64,000 bases of DNA from Amblyomma americanum (lineage: Eukaryota; Arthropoda; Arachnida; Ixodida; Ixodidae), in assembly GCF_052857255.1 (NCBI RefSeq), contig NC_135497.1, forward strand, positions 186,224,084 through 186,288,083, given 5' to 3'. Position numbers and translations under genes: made by a program. Shown in pieces: positions 39,890-51,191 of this stretch (positions are counted from its first letter, which is position 1; the number at the start of each line of letters is the position of its first letter). The notes beneath the pieces are model-generated. The model was not told the DNA's origin. It did no database searches and saw nothing but the letters and a program-made list of their open reading frames with translations.

Positions 39890-41471
39890 CAGTCGAACCC
39901 GGATATATCGCAACTCGAACAGGATCATGAATTTGTTCAATATATCGACATTTTGATATATAAAAAATGGCACTGGATAAGCTTATCTGCAATCTAGAAG
40001 CAAGAATACATTGCACCCACGCTAGAAAATGCGCTTCTTTCAGCGACGTGGCACCCACCAGCATGTTGGCAGAGCACCGCTCGCTACGCGTTGCTAGGCC
40101 TAACTTGTTTCACATCGAAGCCACTGCGAACGGTGCTTTGGAACTAGCCACTTCTTATCATAGGATGTCTAATACCCCTGTCACATGGGCAGTTTCAATG
40201 CCCATCGAGTCAATGGATATCGAACTCAATGGGGATCGGCCAGTGCCACACAACAGTTTTCGATGACCATTGCACTCGATGGACATCGACTCAATGGAGG
40301 TTCGCAAACGGCCATTGGAACCTCAAGAGCCATTGATAAAAGGATCGCAGTCACCATGTGCTGAAAAAAAAAAAACTCGAAATAAACAAAAGCTTTTTTT
40401 GATTTAATGGCAAAATTTTAAACAAAGTGAGCAAGCTCATACTAATTTTTGTTTGGTAGTCAAAATGACAGCTCTGCAGAAAGGCCAGCGGTCAGATATA
40501 AAGAAGTCGACGCTGTCCTCGTTGTGAGGTGTCGCGGCGTTCTGCTTTGTTTCTCTTTTTTCGCCTCTTAGCACACCTTGAGCAAACCAAGACCAAGAGG
40601 TGCCCCACAAATGCTGCAACGATAGCGGCTGTGGACATAACAAAGGCAGTCAACTGATCTGTGGCTGCTTCGCCAGCGAAAAGTGAATGCTTCTGAAATG
40701 AAACGCACATCGCTTCCCCATCGTCGCCCCGCCATCACTGTTTCTAGATTGTGCCTAACTGTAGTATATGAATAATTTTTCCAAAAAAAAGTTTCAATTA
40801 AAATAGCACTCACTCCAACATTTGGGTAGCTTTACTCAGCTTTACTTCATATTACTATTTTTTTTCAATGTTGCTGCCCCTAGCGCCATCTGTCAATTCA
40901 CATGCTTACTACTCACTGAATGATCCTTGAAATTTGCCGTGTGGTAGCAGTGCACCTGGATGGCCCTTGAAAACTTCAGTGGCCATTGACTCGATGGGCA
41001 TCGAGATTGCTCGCATGACAGGTGTATAATCCTGTTACCAGTATACTATAAACAAAATACTGAATAAAACTGCGGCACATTTGGTTTCTGCAATTCCTTC
41101 GGCAGCGAAGCACGCCATGCGAGGGTTGCCGTTAGGCTTTAGTTAGGTTGGCTTCACCACATGACAGCAATGTAGCATGGAAAATGAGCACAAGAGCCCG
41201 AAAGGCCACCCTCAAGCATCCGTCGTGTTCACCACGCCAGGGCTGTGCAGCCGACATGTCTCCGTACATGCAAAGTGATTGAAGAGCGCCATTAGAAGTG
41301 CCACTGGCAAGGGCCTGCGCAGTTCGATATATCGAACAACCGGCGAAACCGCAGTTCTATATAGAACATGACTTCCTACACTTTTACAGAGGATTTTAAA
41401 GGGCCTAATCCGTGTGTTCGATATAGCCAATAATTCGAAATAACCAAGTTGGATATATTCAGGCTAGACTG
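39890..41471. mobile_element. Tigger-like element ended by TATATCGAA-type inverted repeats
   Basis: Left CAGTCGAACCCGGATATATC and right (reverse) CAGTCTAGCCTGAATATATC form inverted ends. TA follows on the right; TG precedes on the left, probably a mutated TA. No transposase is retained. Another element is nested at 40172-41027. Confidence 0.75.
40172..41027. mobile_element. Nested inverted-repeat element (ATACCCCTGTCA ends)
   Basis: ATACCCCTGTCACATGGGCA and (reverse) ATACACCTGTCATGCGAGCA start the two arms, both continuing with GATGCCCATCGAGTCAATGG-like sequence. Internal GATGG/ATCGA repeats are dense. A fragment of the family lies at 20990-21186. Confidence 0.75.
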
Positions 41472-41950
41472 TACGTAACGACTAACCCGGGTTTCAATCC
41501 CAGCTGCGGCTGGCAGCATTTCGAAGAAGGTGAAGCACAAAAGGCACCTATGTGATGTCAGTGCACATTACAGAACTCCAGACTGTCTAAATTAGTCCGG
41601 AGCACTCCACTATGGCTTCTATCCTAGCCTATGCATCACTTTGGCACTTACGATTTTCCACAATTTACGATTTATAACGCAAGCACGAAATGTTCAGGGT
41701 AACACTAGCCCAGGGCAATGTGTGAACACACCCTTTTCTACTTTGCCATGAATGTTATTTAAGTGGCAACACTTCGATAATGCATGCGACACAATCGAGC
41801 ACGACAAAGCTTCCCACATGTTGAATGAACACAAACTCCCGCGCAGTGGCAACTGCCACCACCACGTGGTTGTCGCTTCGCATTTCACGCAGCCCGGCCC
41901 TCTTTCTCTACTACAGCTCTTTCACTACCTTCCCTTTCTCAACGGCCCGC

Positions 41951-41986
41951 ACCACCTTCTGTCCGTGAGCACGGACAGAAGGTGGT
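41951..41986. repeat. Perfect 17-bp-arm hairpin, 2-nt loop
   Basis: ACCACCTTCTGTCCGTG, AG, CACGGACAGAAGGTGGT is a perfect inverted repeat placed just left of the foldback element at 42012. Confidence 0.9.
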
Positions 41987-42011
41987 AAGCTTTTGGTAAG
42001 AAAGGAAATAA

Positions 42012-42571
42012 GCTTTTTGAGGTATGAAGGCAGCTTCTGCAGCACAGTAATGCCTGCATTGATGGACATCAGAAAAACAAGTGAATAGAGTTTAGTTAGT
42101 AGGTTAACTATAATTTCTGATTATTAACTTATCAGTTAAACAACTAGATGCAGTTACAGATTTGTGGCCAGTTGTTAGCATTAGCCATATCAGTTTTTAG
42201 AATTTTAGAAATGCAATTACCCTCGGCGCTATGGGCCAACAAATTTTGGCTTCACCATGCCAAAATACATGTGCTTTCGAAAGCACGCAGTCAAAGCAAC
42301 CCCTCCAGCGCATGTAACTACTCGACATATCCAAATTTCGTCAAACTGCAGTGCCAAGGGTAATCGCATTTTCGAAATTCTAAAAATTGATATGGCTATT
42401 ACTAATGACCAGCTAAAAATCTATAAGTGTATCTAACAGTAAAAGTTAGAAAATTAATTATCTGAAATTAGCTAAACAGCTAACTAGTTAATATTATTCA
42501 CCTGTTTTCTGATGTCCGCCAGTGCAGGTGTTATTGTGCCACAGAAGCCGCGTTCATGCCTCAAAAAGCCT
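42012..42571. repeat. Foldback element with ~230-bp arms
   Basis: GCTTTTTGAGGTATGAAGGC at the left is mirrored by CATGCCTCAAAAAGC at the right. The pairing continues inward through GATGGACATCAG/CTGATGTCC and TAGCCATATCAGTTTTTAGA/TAAAAATTGATATGGCTA to a short centre near 42260. By eye about 80-85 percent of the arm pairs. Confidence 0.8.
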
Positions 42572-43205
42572 GTTTTTAAAAAACAAATTCTGGTTCACCT
42601 TCACTGAAATGCCTGTTATATGTGTACAGAAAAAAAAAAAACGGTAATTGAGGTCCTGTGACCATTTTTTGTTTCCAATAAAATTTTAATATGCAATGGC
42701 CAAATGTGTCAGCACAAAGATACGGACCTTAGTTTCGAAAGAAATGTTGTATTTTTCTAGGAAAAAAATCGCATATCACAAGAGGTGGAAAATGCTGCTT
42801 GTGCGATTTCAGAAAATTGCAAATTTGAATCTCCACAAAACAAAAAATGAAATTTTGTGGAACCTGAAATTGTTTTCATTAATTATGTGCAAACTTTTCT
42901 GTGCAATGCAATGAAAAAGACTTTCTGGCTCTTGGTATTTCACAGTAAAAAAATCAATTCAAAAGGCTGTCTGTTCCAAGAAGGGCAGTTTTCAGGACAA
43001 TGGTACAAGGAGTAGGAACATGATGCTGAAACTTTCCTCAGTATTTATTGTTCCTTCCAGCTACTGTTAGGAAAAATTCATAGTTCTAGAAAGTTAAGTT
43101 TTTTAAATTGCACGTTGAAATCTTTTCGAAATCAAAAATTGCAAAGGATTGCCAAATTTTATTTGCATTAAAAAAAAAATCACTGCCGATAACTTTCCTA
43201 AAAGA

Positions 43206-43694
43206 CCTTAAAGAGCAACTGCACTGCTTTTTGCGCTAGCATTTAAAATAGTGAGGTAATTAATGATTGAATTCTGCACTTCACCTCAAAGCAACGGAGC
43301 AGTGTGGGGAGGTTCGGTGTGACGTCACGGAAGGTAGGATTTCAAATTATCGCTGCCGTCAGCCACGCCCTGCCATGTCTCGTTGGATGCTACCAAACGA
43401 CGCTCTGTGAACTTTGGCTTCGGTGGCATTAGTTTTTTTTCCTTCAAAGCAAGCGTTTATGCGTTGGTACCTTCGATGACATACCTGTACCTTCGATGAC
43501 ATCATCATGCGCCCCCCACATGGCACTGTGTGCTGCGGAGAAGCTTGAAGGCCATCGCAATTTTAATCGGCGATAATGTCACAGTTTGGAATGCTAGCCC
43601 GAAAAGACTTCGCATGATTTACCTGCAGGTTTCACATATTTCACGAGCCATTTAGGCTCGTCAATTTCTAAAACCTATGTAGTTGCCCTCTAAG
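43206..43694. mobile_element. Probable MITE with CTTARAGRGCAACT ends
   Basis: CTTAAAGAGCAACTGCACTG on the left and (reverse) CTTAGAGGGCAACTACATAG on the right form short inverted ends 489 bp apart. The interior is moderately GC-rich and non-coding. Confidence 0.55.
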
Positions 43695-44595
43695 TACCTG
43701 GTAATTCTGGAGCAACAATAAAGTGCTGTAATATATGGTTTTAAACTGTGAAATTAAATGTATACATAGCCTGCAGTTCAAACCACAAACGATGCAAGAA
43801 ACCAGAGAAGCAAAAACAGTGAAATACCACTTGAACAAATGCCACTTGAGCAACTGTGCAAAATAAACTTTTGCAATTTTTTTCCGAAATCCGAACTGAA
43901 ACTTCATTGTATACAGTGAGAAGGAGTTTCAGTTGAATGAATTTAGTACTGTGTTACTTTAACTGCAGCAACCACGTTGGGAAGCACAAAGGTATTGTTT
44001 CCAGGCCAGAATGCATCATTCTAGCAGAAGTGAGGCAATTTATGTCAGTCAAATTGTGGGCACTACAATTCATAAACTGCATTGCATGTGAACCGTCATA
44101 GTACTATACTTTCGCATGCAAAAGTATGGGATACCATATCTGCTTTAGGCTAGTACTACAACGCAGTTGGCTTGCAGCATGAGGTGCAGCGTAAGCAGTA
44201 GTCGTATGTATCGGCTGGTGCATATAGCTCGTTTCAGCCCGATAACAACCGCGTTTAGTAGAGTGGTACAATGGCATTTGTTTTTGGAGTGGCAAAGTGT
44301 TTTACGCTCTCAGTGCCAATACTAAATGCAGAAGCTCAGTAGAACATTACTGCATTTCACCAAAAGTACTAAGCACACAATACATGCATGGAGCTTTCAT
44401 ACTGTGAAATAAATGCAGTTTAGAACCATTTCAATGCTTCCTATTTACTTCTGTCCATCAAAATGCTGCTGTGTGCTTATTTCAGTCAAATGAACTTTCA
44501 CTCAAGTGAACATTTCCTCAAGGTTTCCTGAAATTCGCTCAAGCGGTATTTTAACATGTTCAATGCTACATTGCAACATGTGCCTTTTATCACAG

Positions 44596-44790
44596 CTCTA
44601 TAATTCACACAGTTCTGGTCGACATGCGCCACCTCTGCTCCCAGCTGTGAAGCCTGGAGAATTCATGGCAGAGACACAGACTGTCCCCCAGGGGAACAGT
44701 AGCCAGGCAGACCCACAGAAGGGGCAAGGAGCCGGTATTTTCAAACCCATCTTCCCCTCAAGGGCAAAAGCGTCATCTGAGCTGCGGTGA
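44596..44790 (+). CDS. Possible terminal exon of an unidentified plus-strand gene
   Basis: Acceptor GTGCCTTTTATCACAG precedes 64 open codons to TGA. The product is polar and Pro/Gln-rich: LLPAVKPGEFMAETQTVPQG, then GAGIFKPIFPSRAKASSELR. The composition is more protein-like than in the opposite frame, which is also open but Cys/Trp-rich. No partner exon was found and the family is unknown. A minus-strand exon with acceptor CTCTCTTCACCGCAG was considered; its phase does not fit the minus-strand gene. Confidence 0.35.
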   Translation, partial: LYNSHSSGRHAPPLLPAVKPGEFMAETQTVPQGNSSQADPQKGQGAGIFKPIFPSRAKASSELR

Positions 44791-45968
44791 AGAGAGTGGC
44801 AGCTGCTGCCACCACTGTGTTATCAACACAATCAAACGCTCAAATCTCAAATTTTGGGTAGGCACGAAACTTCTGTGGCACTGCTTCTCAAGTGATAAAA
44901 TAAATACAAGGAATAAAATTCACCGTAACAAGAAGTTTAACAGGTAATGTAAAAGGATGACAAAGTCAATGTGCTTATGACTATGCACTAATGTTGGAGA
45001 AGCCATTATGCATACTTCTACTTTTGCCTGGCAAAAGGTTCACAGTGGCTTTGAGCTCCAAAGCTCAAGGGTCTTCAAGGACTTTCAAGGCCTTGTCAAT
45101 CTTTTTTCACAGACTAACGAATATAGTAGCCTTGCCAAAGAAACATTTTCTATGCATCACAAATGTAACTCATTACAAAAAAAAATACCAATGAAAACAC
45201 ACAAGCTAAGTTGTTTTCTAGTCTGGCTTTCATGAAAGCTCGGCTTCCTCTCATTTCTTTTTTTCCAAGCGTAGCACTGACAATGTCTTCTGCCTTTCTC
45301 ACCAACACTCGCTGAAGCATTCACCTTGGCAAAAGCAGCTTGCAACTTTTTTTTTTTCCCCACAAACTCAATTTCTCCACCAAGACAACGGTTTTAGTGC
45401 AAAACCACTTATAGCCGCACTCCCCGGGTTTCAGCAGTGTATGTCTGTGTGAAGCCTCTGAGTGGCAAGTGTAACTGGCTGACTGGCTCAATCGCACTGT
45501 GAGTAGGCAGTCGTGTCCACCTACAAATTGAGAAAGTTATGCGCCTTTCCTTTTCTCAAAACCAGCGACTTCTTTGATTTTTGAGGAAAGGAAAGGTGCA
45601 TAGCTGGCTCCCTGGGTCAGTGGACACCTGCAATAAAATGGAGAGTTGAGCTAGTTAGTGCAACATACTTCAAATAACACAGCACAACTGACATAAGACG
45701 GGAAAAGTGCTCCTGTTTACTCGCTCATCTACGTCCATTGCACTGCGTTTTAAAGTGGACACCTCAATCACCCTTTGAGGCACGTGGGGGTGGTGTCCAC
45801 CTGCAAGAAATCATGCTTTCGCGCAATATTTCATGCATCTGCTACTTTGTACCTTCGACCTCCTGCTTCTTTCAGCTTAAAAAAAAAAAAAAAGAGCACA
45901 CTAATGCCACCTTGCAGAAACCACAGACATCACAAATTCCTTTGTGACCTAAAGATTAAGAATGCTAC

Positions 45969-46221
45969 CTGCACCATTCACAGCATGACACACATTTCGC
46001 TGTGATATGAAAGAAGTTTCTTTCAAGTTTTCTGTGGCAAGTTGCCAATTCTTGCAGAATCTCCACTCCATGCTTCCTTGCCATGGCTGAGAATGAGTAA
46101 CAGTCCAAAACCCTCCAGAGTTCTCTGTACAATGAGGTTATTTTCAGCAGTTCATAATCATCCATCAAGCAGAAAGATTCTTCCTTGATAGGTGGTCCAA
46201 GTTTATTCTTTTGAGTGCAGT
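45969..46221 (-). CDS. Candidate exon of the unidentified minus-strand gene
   Basis: The minus strand is open with protein-like composition: KNKLGPPIKEESF, MDDYELLKITSLYRELWRVL, ARKHGVEILQELATCHRK. It probably ends at CAG|GTAGCA (phase 2). The upstream border is unsure: an acceptor may lie at 46222 (ATGTCTCAG), or the ATG at 46165 may be a start codon. The predicted helical stretch rich in Leu, Glu, Arg and Tyr is unlike the transposon proteins around it. It does not join exon 39740-39779 directly in phase, so an exon is missing or this belongs to another transcript. Confidence 0.4.
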
Positions 46222-46290
46222 CTGAGACATCGCTATGTAACCCCGGGCATTTGCTGACATTACTAATGATAGGGCGTCATCGGATATAAT

Positions 46291-46528
46291 TTGGTTTGGT
46301 TTATGGGGGTTTAACGCCCCAAAGCAACTCAGGCTATGAGGGACGCTGTAGCAGAGGGCTCCGGGTAATTTCGACCACCTGGGGTTCTTTAACGTACACT
46401 GAAACCGCACAGTACACGGGCCTCTAGCATTTCACCTCCATCGAAATTCGACCGCTGTGGCCGGGGATCGAACCAACGTATATCAGGCTAGCAGCCGAGC
46501 ATCATATCCACTGAGCCACCGCAGCAGC
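46291..46528 (-). repeat. tRNA-derived SINE (family 2), nearly full length
   Basis: TTGGTTTGGTTTATGGGGGT, AACTCAGGCTATGAGGGACG, AATTTCGACCACCTGGGGTT, and the head (reverse) GCTGCGGTGGCTCAGTGG with a B box near CGGGGATCGAACC. It is ~70 bp upstream of the candidate exon at 45969-46221. Confidence 0.88.
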
Positions 46529-46799
46529 TGCAATGATTAAGAAATGTATACCCCGTATGAGACATTTATTAAAAGAATCTTCCCTGAAATGTCTTACAAG
46601 CGGCCTAGAATCAATGGTTGCATCGGCTCTGCAGCAGGCAACTATTTTCACATTTACTCACATAATTAGCGCTTTTTTTTTTCCAAAATCAAGGCTACAA
46701 AAAGTAGGTGCACAAGTTACGTGGAGATTTCATGAACATGTCCTAAAAACTCTGCAATGGTCATAACGTGCAATTTTTACTGTATACTGCCGCATACAA

Positions 46800-47455
46800 G
46801 TCGACCCCAGAACTTGCGACCCTCGCTGGCCAAAAAAAAATGTCAACACATACCTGCTCCCCCCCACAGCCCGCGCAAGCGTGACCCATGTTATGCAGTT
46901 ACCCGTGTGATGGCGTGACGGCGCGTGCACAGCTCAAGACAATAAACATAGAACGATACAATCACAAAGACAGCAGTCAGAGGCAAGTGGAGATCCAAGG
47001 CAATAAAAAGGCACTCTCGTTGCATGCGGCCCGGCTGAGTAGTGGCAAACAGAACAGCCAACGGTTCATTAGTTTAGGATTCTGGCGCGACGCAAGCTCC
47101 TGAAGTTGCTGAAAGTTTGTTTGCGGAGCCGTTCGTACAGGAAAGCGACCGCCGGCACAAGCGAGCCGGGTAAATGGCGTGCAATTGATTTTTTTCCTTA
47201 CCAGAACCAACTTACAAACGAATTACAGACTTTTTTTGCACCACTCACTCACTTTTCGCAGCCGCATGTGGCGATGCGACCATGCACCTATCTTCCCAAG
47301 CCTGCCCTGCACACACCCGCATGCATGCTGGTGTGCTTTCGTAGCTCAGGGAGCGCAAAATGTGAGAGTAAGTTTTTTTTTTTCATAAATTCGGGTGATA
47401 AAATTAAGGGCACGCAAATAACGTGTGGGCGCAAATTACTTCAGTAAATTAGGTA
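46800..47455. other. Possible DNA element, ends uncertain
   Basis: GC-richer sequence bounded by TACTGTATACTGCCGCATAC on the left and GCGCAAATTACTTCAGTAAA on the right, with GCGTGACGGCGCGTGCACAG inside. The ends only loosely mirror each other. No protein was recognised. Confidence 0.3.
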
Positions 47456-47589
47456 TATACACCTGCATGCATGCACTAATTGGCCACTGTGGTGTGGGTT
47501 TGATACCCTGCTCCATAACTACCTGTGGTATTCTCCATAACAATGATTTTTATGTAAAAGAAGCAAACTTTAGTGGGTGCAAGCGTTTC

Positions 47590-47812
47590 ATTGTGGCTGC
47601 CTCCTTTCATCATCACCAGCCGAACTACATCCACTGCAAGATGGAGGCCTCTCCCTGTGAGCTCCAATTAACCTTCTCCTGCACAAGCTGCAAACACCTT
47701 ATTCCCATACACTTCCTTCACTTCGAATTCAACTGGAACCACTGCGTATTTTCCCTTCTCATTACTTGCCCTGCTCATGCCTATTTCTTCTTGATTTCAG
47801 ATAGGATACCAT
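47590..47812 (-). mobile_element. RTE LINE 3' fragment, antisense
   Basis: CATCATCACCAGCCGAACTA, ACTGCAAGATGGAGGCCTCT and CTCATTACTTGCCCTGCTCA read on the minus strand as the RTE 3' end (KWAWAGHV-like part through the terminal (GATGAT) motif). It stops exactly where the composite element at 47814 begins. Confidence 0.75.
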
Positions 47813-47813
47813 G

Positions 47814-49286
47814 TAGGAGTGAGCGAATATGCGAAATTTCGAATACGAATCGAATATGTTCAATATTTGATTTGTAACCGTACTCGAAAAATTTATATTC
47901 GAGAATTTCCGAATATTCGAAAATTCCCGAATACTCGCCAGCGCTCGTATACTGCGCAGACTTTCATTAATTTTACCATGGCAAATCCACAATATCTGGA
48001 AAAATTAGCCAATGATCGAGTTAAAAATTCCAGGAAAACAATACAGAGATCCTATTTCCTAACCTATCCGCAGTTTACCACGCAGACCGATCACATTCCG
48101 ATGCCGCTAGTCTGACCTCGTGCGAAATTCCACAAGTTGGCTTTCTACATATCACCCGTGCTGCGAAGAAGATGGCCGACGGCTCACTTCGAGCAATCAC
48201 AACGCGAAATCACGCTTTTTTTTTAAACCTTCCGTAATACATTACATATTTAATGGCCACGTCTTAAGAATGCATCCTGTCGCCTTCATAGCTCTCCGAG
48301 CGTAACCTCTGTTATCAGTTTTGTAAACTACGCTATGCGGGAAAGCCTACTTGCGGAATTTCGCGGGAGCCTCCTGAAGGAACGCATAAAGTTGTCACAA
48401 TAGGGCAAGCGATCCTGTATAAAAATCTCGCCTATTGCATGGTGCATTGTAACCCGCACACCTTCTATGGGCGTAACGGCAGGCGTGAAAACGATCGGAA
48501 GGCCCCTGTCGCTAGGTAAAAAAATAGCCTGGACGCGTAGTTTTGGTTTCCGAGCTTCGCCGCTGCCCCGCGGCAACTGCAGCTGTTGGCCTGCGCATTC
48601 GCCGGTAGTCCAATCCCACCTCCGCACGGCTTTCGGACGCCGACTGGAACGTCGCAGGTGATTTCCTTTTTAGAAACTGTCCCGCTGTTCCAACGCCAGT
48701 GTGTTCCCTGGCCCCTTGCTTGCATTTGTGTTGTTCTTCCAGCACTCCAAAACGGGCGGCTCGTCATGGGCTTACAGGTGTTAGCGCGATGGAGCTGCTT
48801 CATAAGGCCTTACTGCATCTTCGCATTTTCGGCAGGCTTTTTTTTTTTTTGTTGGGGGGAGGAGGGTGGGTGGAGAATTTTATAAATCGAGGCCTTCGGA
48901 TGAACCGGGCATTTCTTCCAATCCCTTGAACTCCGAATGAACGAGGTTTTACTAGTCATGTTATTCTGTGTTGCCAGTCTTGTCATATTATGGATTTTGT
49001 TTTGCATGACCTCATCACAGTTTGGATACTGCTATGCTGCCTAATCAAGTAGTATACACTTCTGTGCACATCATGTTTTTCATACGGTACTAAGGCAGTC
49101 TAGTTTTGTTTATTTTAGATGCAAATACCATACACTATTTTGAAAAACGTAAGGGCAACAACAATTGCAATTGTTTCTCATTTTATATTTTTTTTGTACT
49201 GAACAGATGTATGATATCCGAATACATTTTTTTTCATATTCGCATTCGATTCATATGCGAAAATTTTAATATTCGCACACCCCTAA
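47814..49286 (-). mobile_element. Composite nested transposon, copy 1
   Basis: The outer ends are TAGGAGTGAGCGAATATGCG and (reverse) TAGGGGTGTGCGAATATTAA, each followed by AT-rich TTCGAATACGAATCG-type repeats. Inside lies a second element (about 48330-48955) ending CGAGGTTTTACTAG. The outer sequence on the right (TGACAAGACTGG region read in reverse) and the outer-inner junction are the same as in copy 2 at 60965-62411. No transposase frame is recognised. Confidence 0.85.
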
Positions 49287-49480
49287 TATTAAGAAATCAC
49301 ATGGGTTCTTGACCCACTCTGTTTCTTTCCTGCCTCAATGTTACACCAATAATTCAAAAAAGACATACCCTTTAGTACAACAGAAATTCAATGGTTTTCA
49401 AGGACCTGCGTGCACTCTACTAGCAGGATGTAAAGACTCACATTTTGACAGATTTAGTATACTGTGCAGAAAGAACTTAC

Positions 49481-49519
49481 CCCCAAGCGAGATGTCAGTG
49501 GATCTTCAGGAGAAAATAA
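49481..49519 (-). CDS. 39-nt candidate microexon of the minus-strand gene
   Basis: On the minus strand, a strong acceptor TTTCTCTTTTTCTTTCTATAG and donor GGGG|GTAAGT bracket 39 nt. Only one frame is open: LFSPEDPLTSRLG, phase 0 on both sides. Splice signals are better than most in the window. Linkage to the exons at 46 kb and 39.7 kb is inferred from strand and phase. Confidence 0.45.
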
Positions 49520-49599
49520 CTATAGAAAGAAAAAGAGAAAGTGTTATGAACACACAATTCTTGCCCTTCATGCAGAACAAGCTCTAGAAACAGAGCTCC

Positions 49600-50520
49600 G
49601 GACAGCATGAGCCACTGTAAGAGCTCATTACAGCACTTCAGTAGGGCCTCTTCTTGTAACAAAAATTTTTCCCAGTTTTAAGGCATGGCATTTATCAATT
49701 CAACAACCTGATAGTGTAGTAACAGTGTCATGAGAGAGACGCAAGTATAATTTATGCATCAAATTTTCAGTGTTAATGAAGTGACAGCTTCATTGGTTAA
49801 CATGGAAAATACATGGTAAAAATTTTCCTTGTATGAAAGAGGGGTACACAGTGAGTAAGCCAAACCTTAATAGCACTACACAGGAATGCATACTTATTTC
49901 TGGGCAGCATGGCCTAACAATGTACTTACTTCGTCCCGACAGATTTTGCTAATACATTAAGCTGTGCGATATTTTTTCTTTAACTTAATTAGATGCTTAA
50001 ATTTTTTTTATTTATCAAATGATTTTATTTCAGTCCAATAAAGCAACAGTCTGGATTTGAGCACTGTCCTCTATGTGTTCTTTTTCCTTATTTGTTTGTC
50101 AAGCGTGCTGCTGGTATTTAAAATAGGCAAGGTAACTTGGCCGAAGACATGAGCAGAAAATGATCATAAGACCAAGTGCTGGCAGTGATAAATGTGGAAA
50201 AGTAAAAAGTAACCATAACAAAACACTGGAAATACCATGTTCACTGACACAAAAAAACGACATTTCGGTTACAGTGCAATACCACATAAAATGTAGACTT
50301 TACTACTTATAACAAGTAGCCTACGCTGCTGTTGATGAGTCTGCTATTCATGATACATTCCACTAACTTTGAGAACACAGTAGATCAAGAGATGTTTGGA
50401 AACCTCCGGTACCCCTGCCTCGTATACAGTGAAATCTCTTTAAAAAGCACCTTGTAGGACCGTGGAAAACTATACTCAAAGTGACATACGCCCTAACCTA
50501 AAAACTTTAAATACAGGGTG
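49600..50520. other. AT-rich DNA, intron or intergenic
   Basis: No transposon ends or SINE boxes were seen. A 19-nt microexon candidate on the minus strand (49948-49930, KICRDE, donor GAA|GTAAGT) is possible but its acceptor is weak. Confidence 0.4.
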
Positions 50521-50529
50521 AAATAGTAA

Positions 50530-50635
50530 ACTGTGGGATATAGCGCCCTGAAGCAACATATGGGTTATAAGGGATGCCGCAGTGGAAGGCTCCGGATTAA
50601 TTTGGACCACATGAGGTTTTTAACATGATAGCATT
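50530..50635 (-). repeat. Degenerate SINE family 2 fragment
   Basis: GCCCTGAAGCAACATATGGG, TAAGGGATGCCGCAGTGGAA and GGCTCCGGATTAATTTGGAC align with the tail half of family 2 with many changes. Confidence 0.6.
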
Positions 50636-50948
50636 AAAGGCCGTGTTCACCAGAAAATCTGGTGTCGGCATTGTGAGGGAGAAATCACGGGCATGGCTCT
50701 GGCAGATGGTCCCCGGAGAGCCACCTAAAAGGCAGGTGGGCGACCTGGGTCACGTGATCTTGCGGCGCCATAACAACCTGCTCACCGGATAGTGAGCAAA
50801 CTGCCCACCGCAGCAGGTGGCAATTAAATTAATGACTAGCTAGCAACCTGGATCGCACAAGGCCCAAAGATGGGAGCACCTGCCAGTGGCGCATCACTTG
50901 ACCACTGCGCCAGGAGGGGTACGAGGACTCTCAGGAATCTAAGATAAT

Positions 50949-51191
50949 GAATTTTTATGGCACAAGGACATCTGTGGCCAAAGAAAGCAATGGCAAAAGG
51001 TTTTTTCTCCTACTCAAGGTGGGGTCAAAAACCCATTTCCCATGCATTTCACCCTAAAGAAGCTGAGCACCAGGCAGGGGAATGCTTGTACCCATTGTAT
51101 CACCGGTGGGTAGCCGGCGGCACTGAGGATCGAATCCCACACCTGCTGCATGCGAGGCGAATGCTCAAACGACTAGGCCACCGCTGCGGTC
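50949..51191 (-). repeat. tRNA-derived SINE (family 1), minus orientation
   Basis: Read on the minus strand: GACCGCAGCGGTGGCCTAGT head, B box GGGATTCGATCC-like (GTGGGATTCGATCCTCAG), GGGTACAAGCATTCCCCTGC and a tail near TGGCCACAGATGTCCTTGTG. It is the better-preserved relative of 4119-4370. Confidence 0.8.

Noticed and set aside
45157..45363. Minus-strand exon candidate beginning LQAAFAKVNASASV
   Set aside because: The supposed acceptor is preceded by a purine run (GGGGAAAAAAAAAAAG), not a pyrimidine tract.
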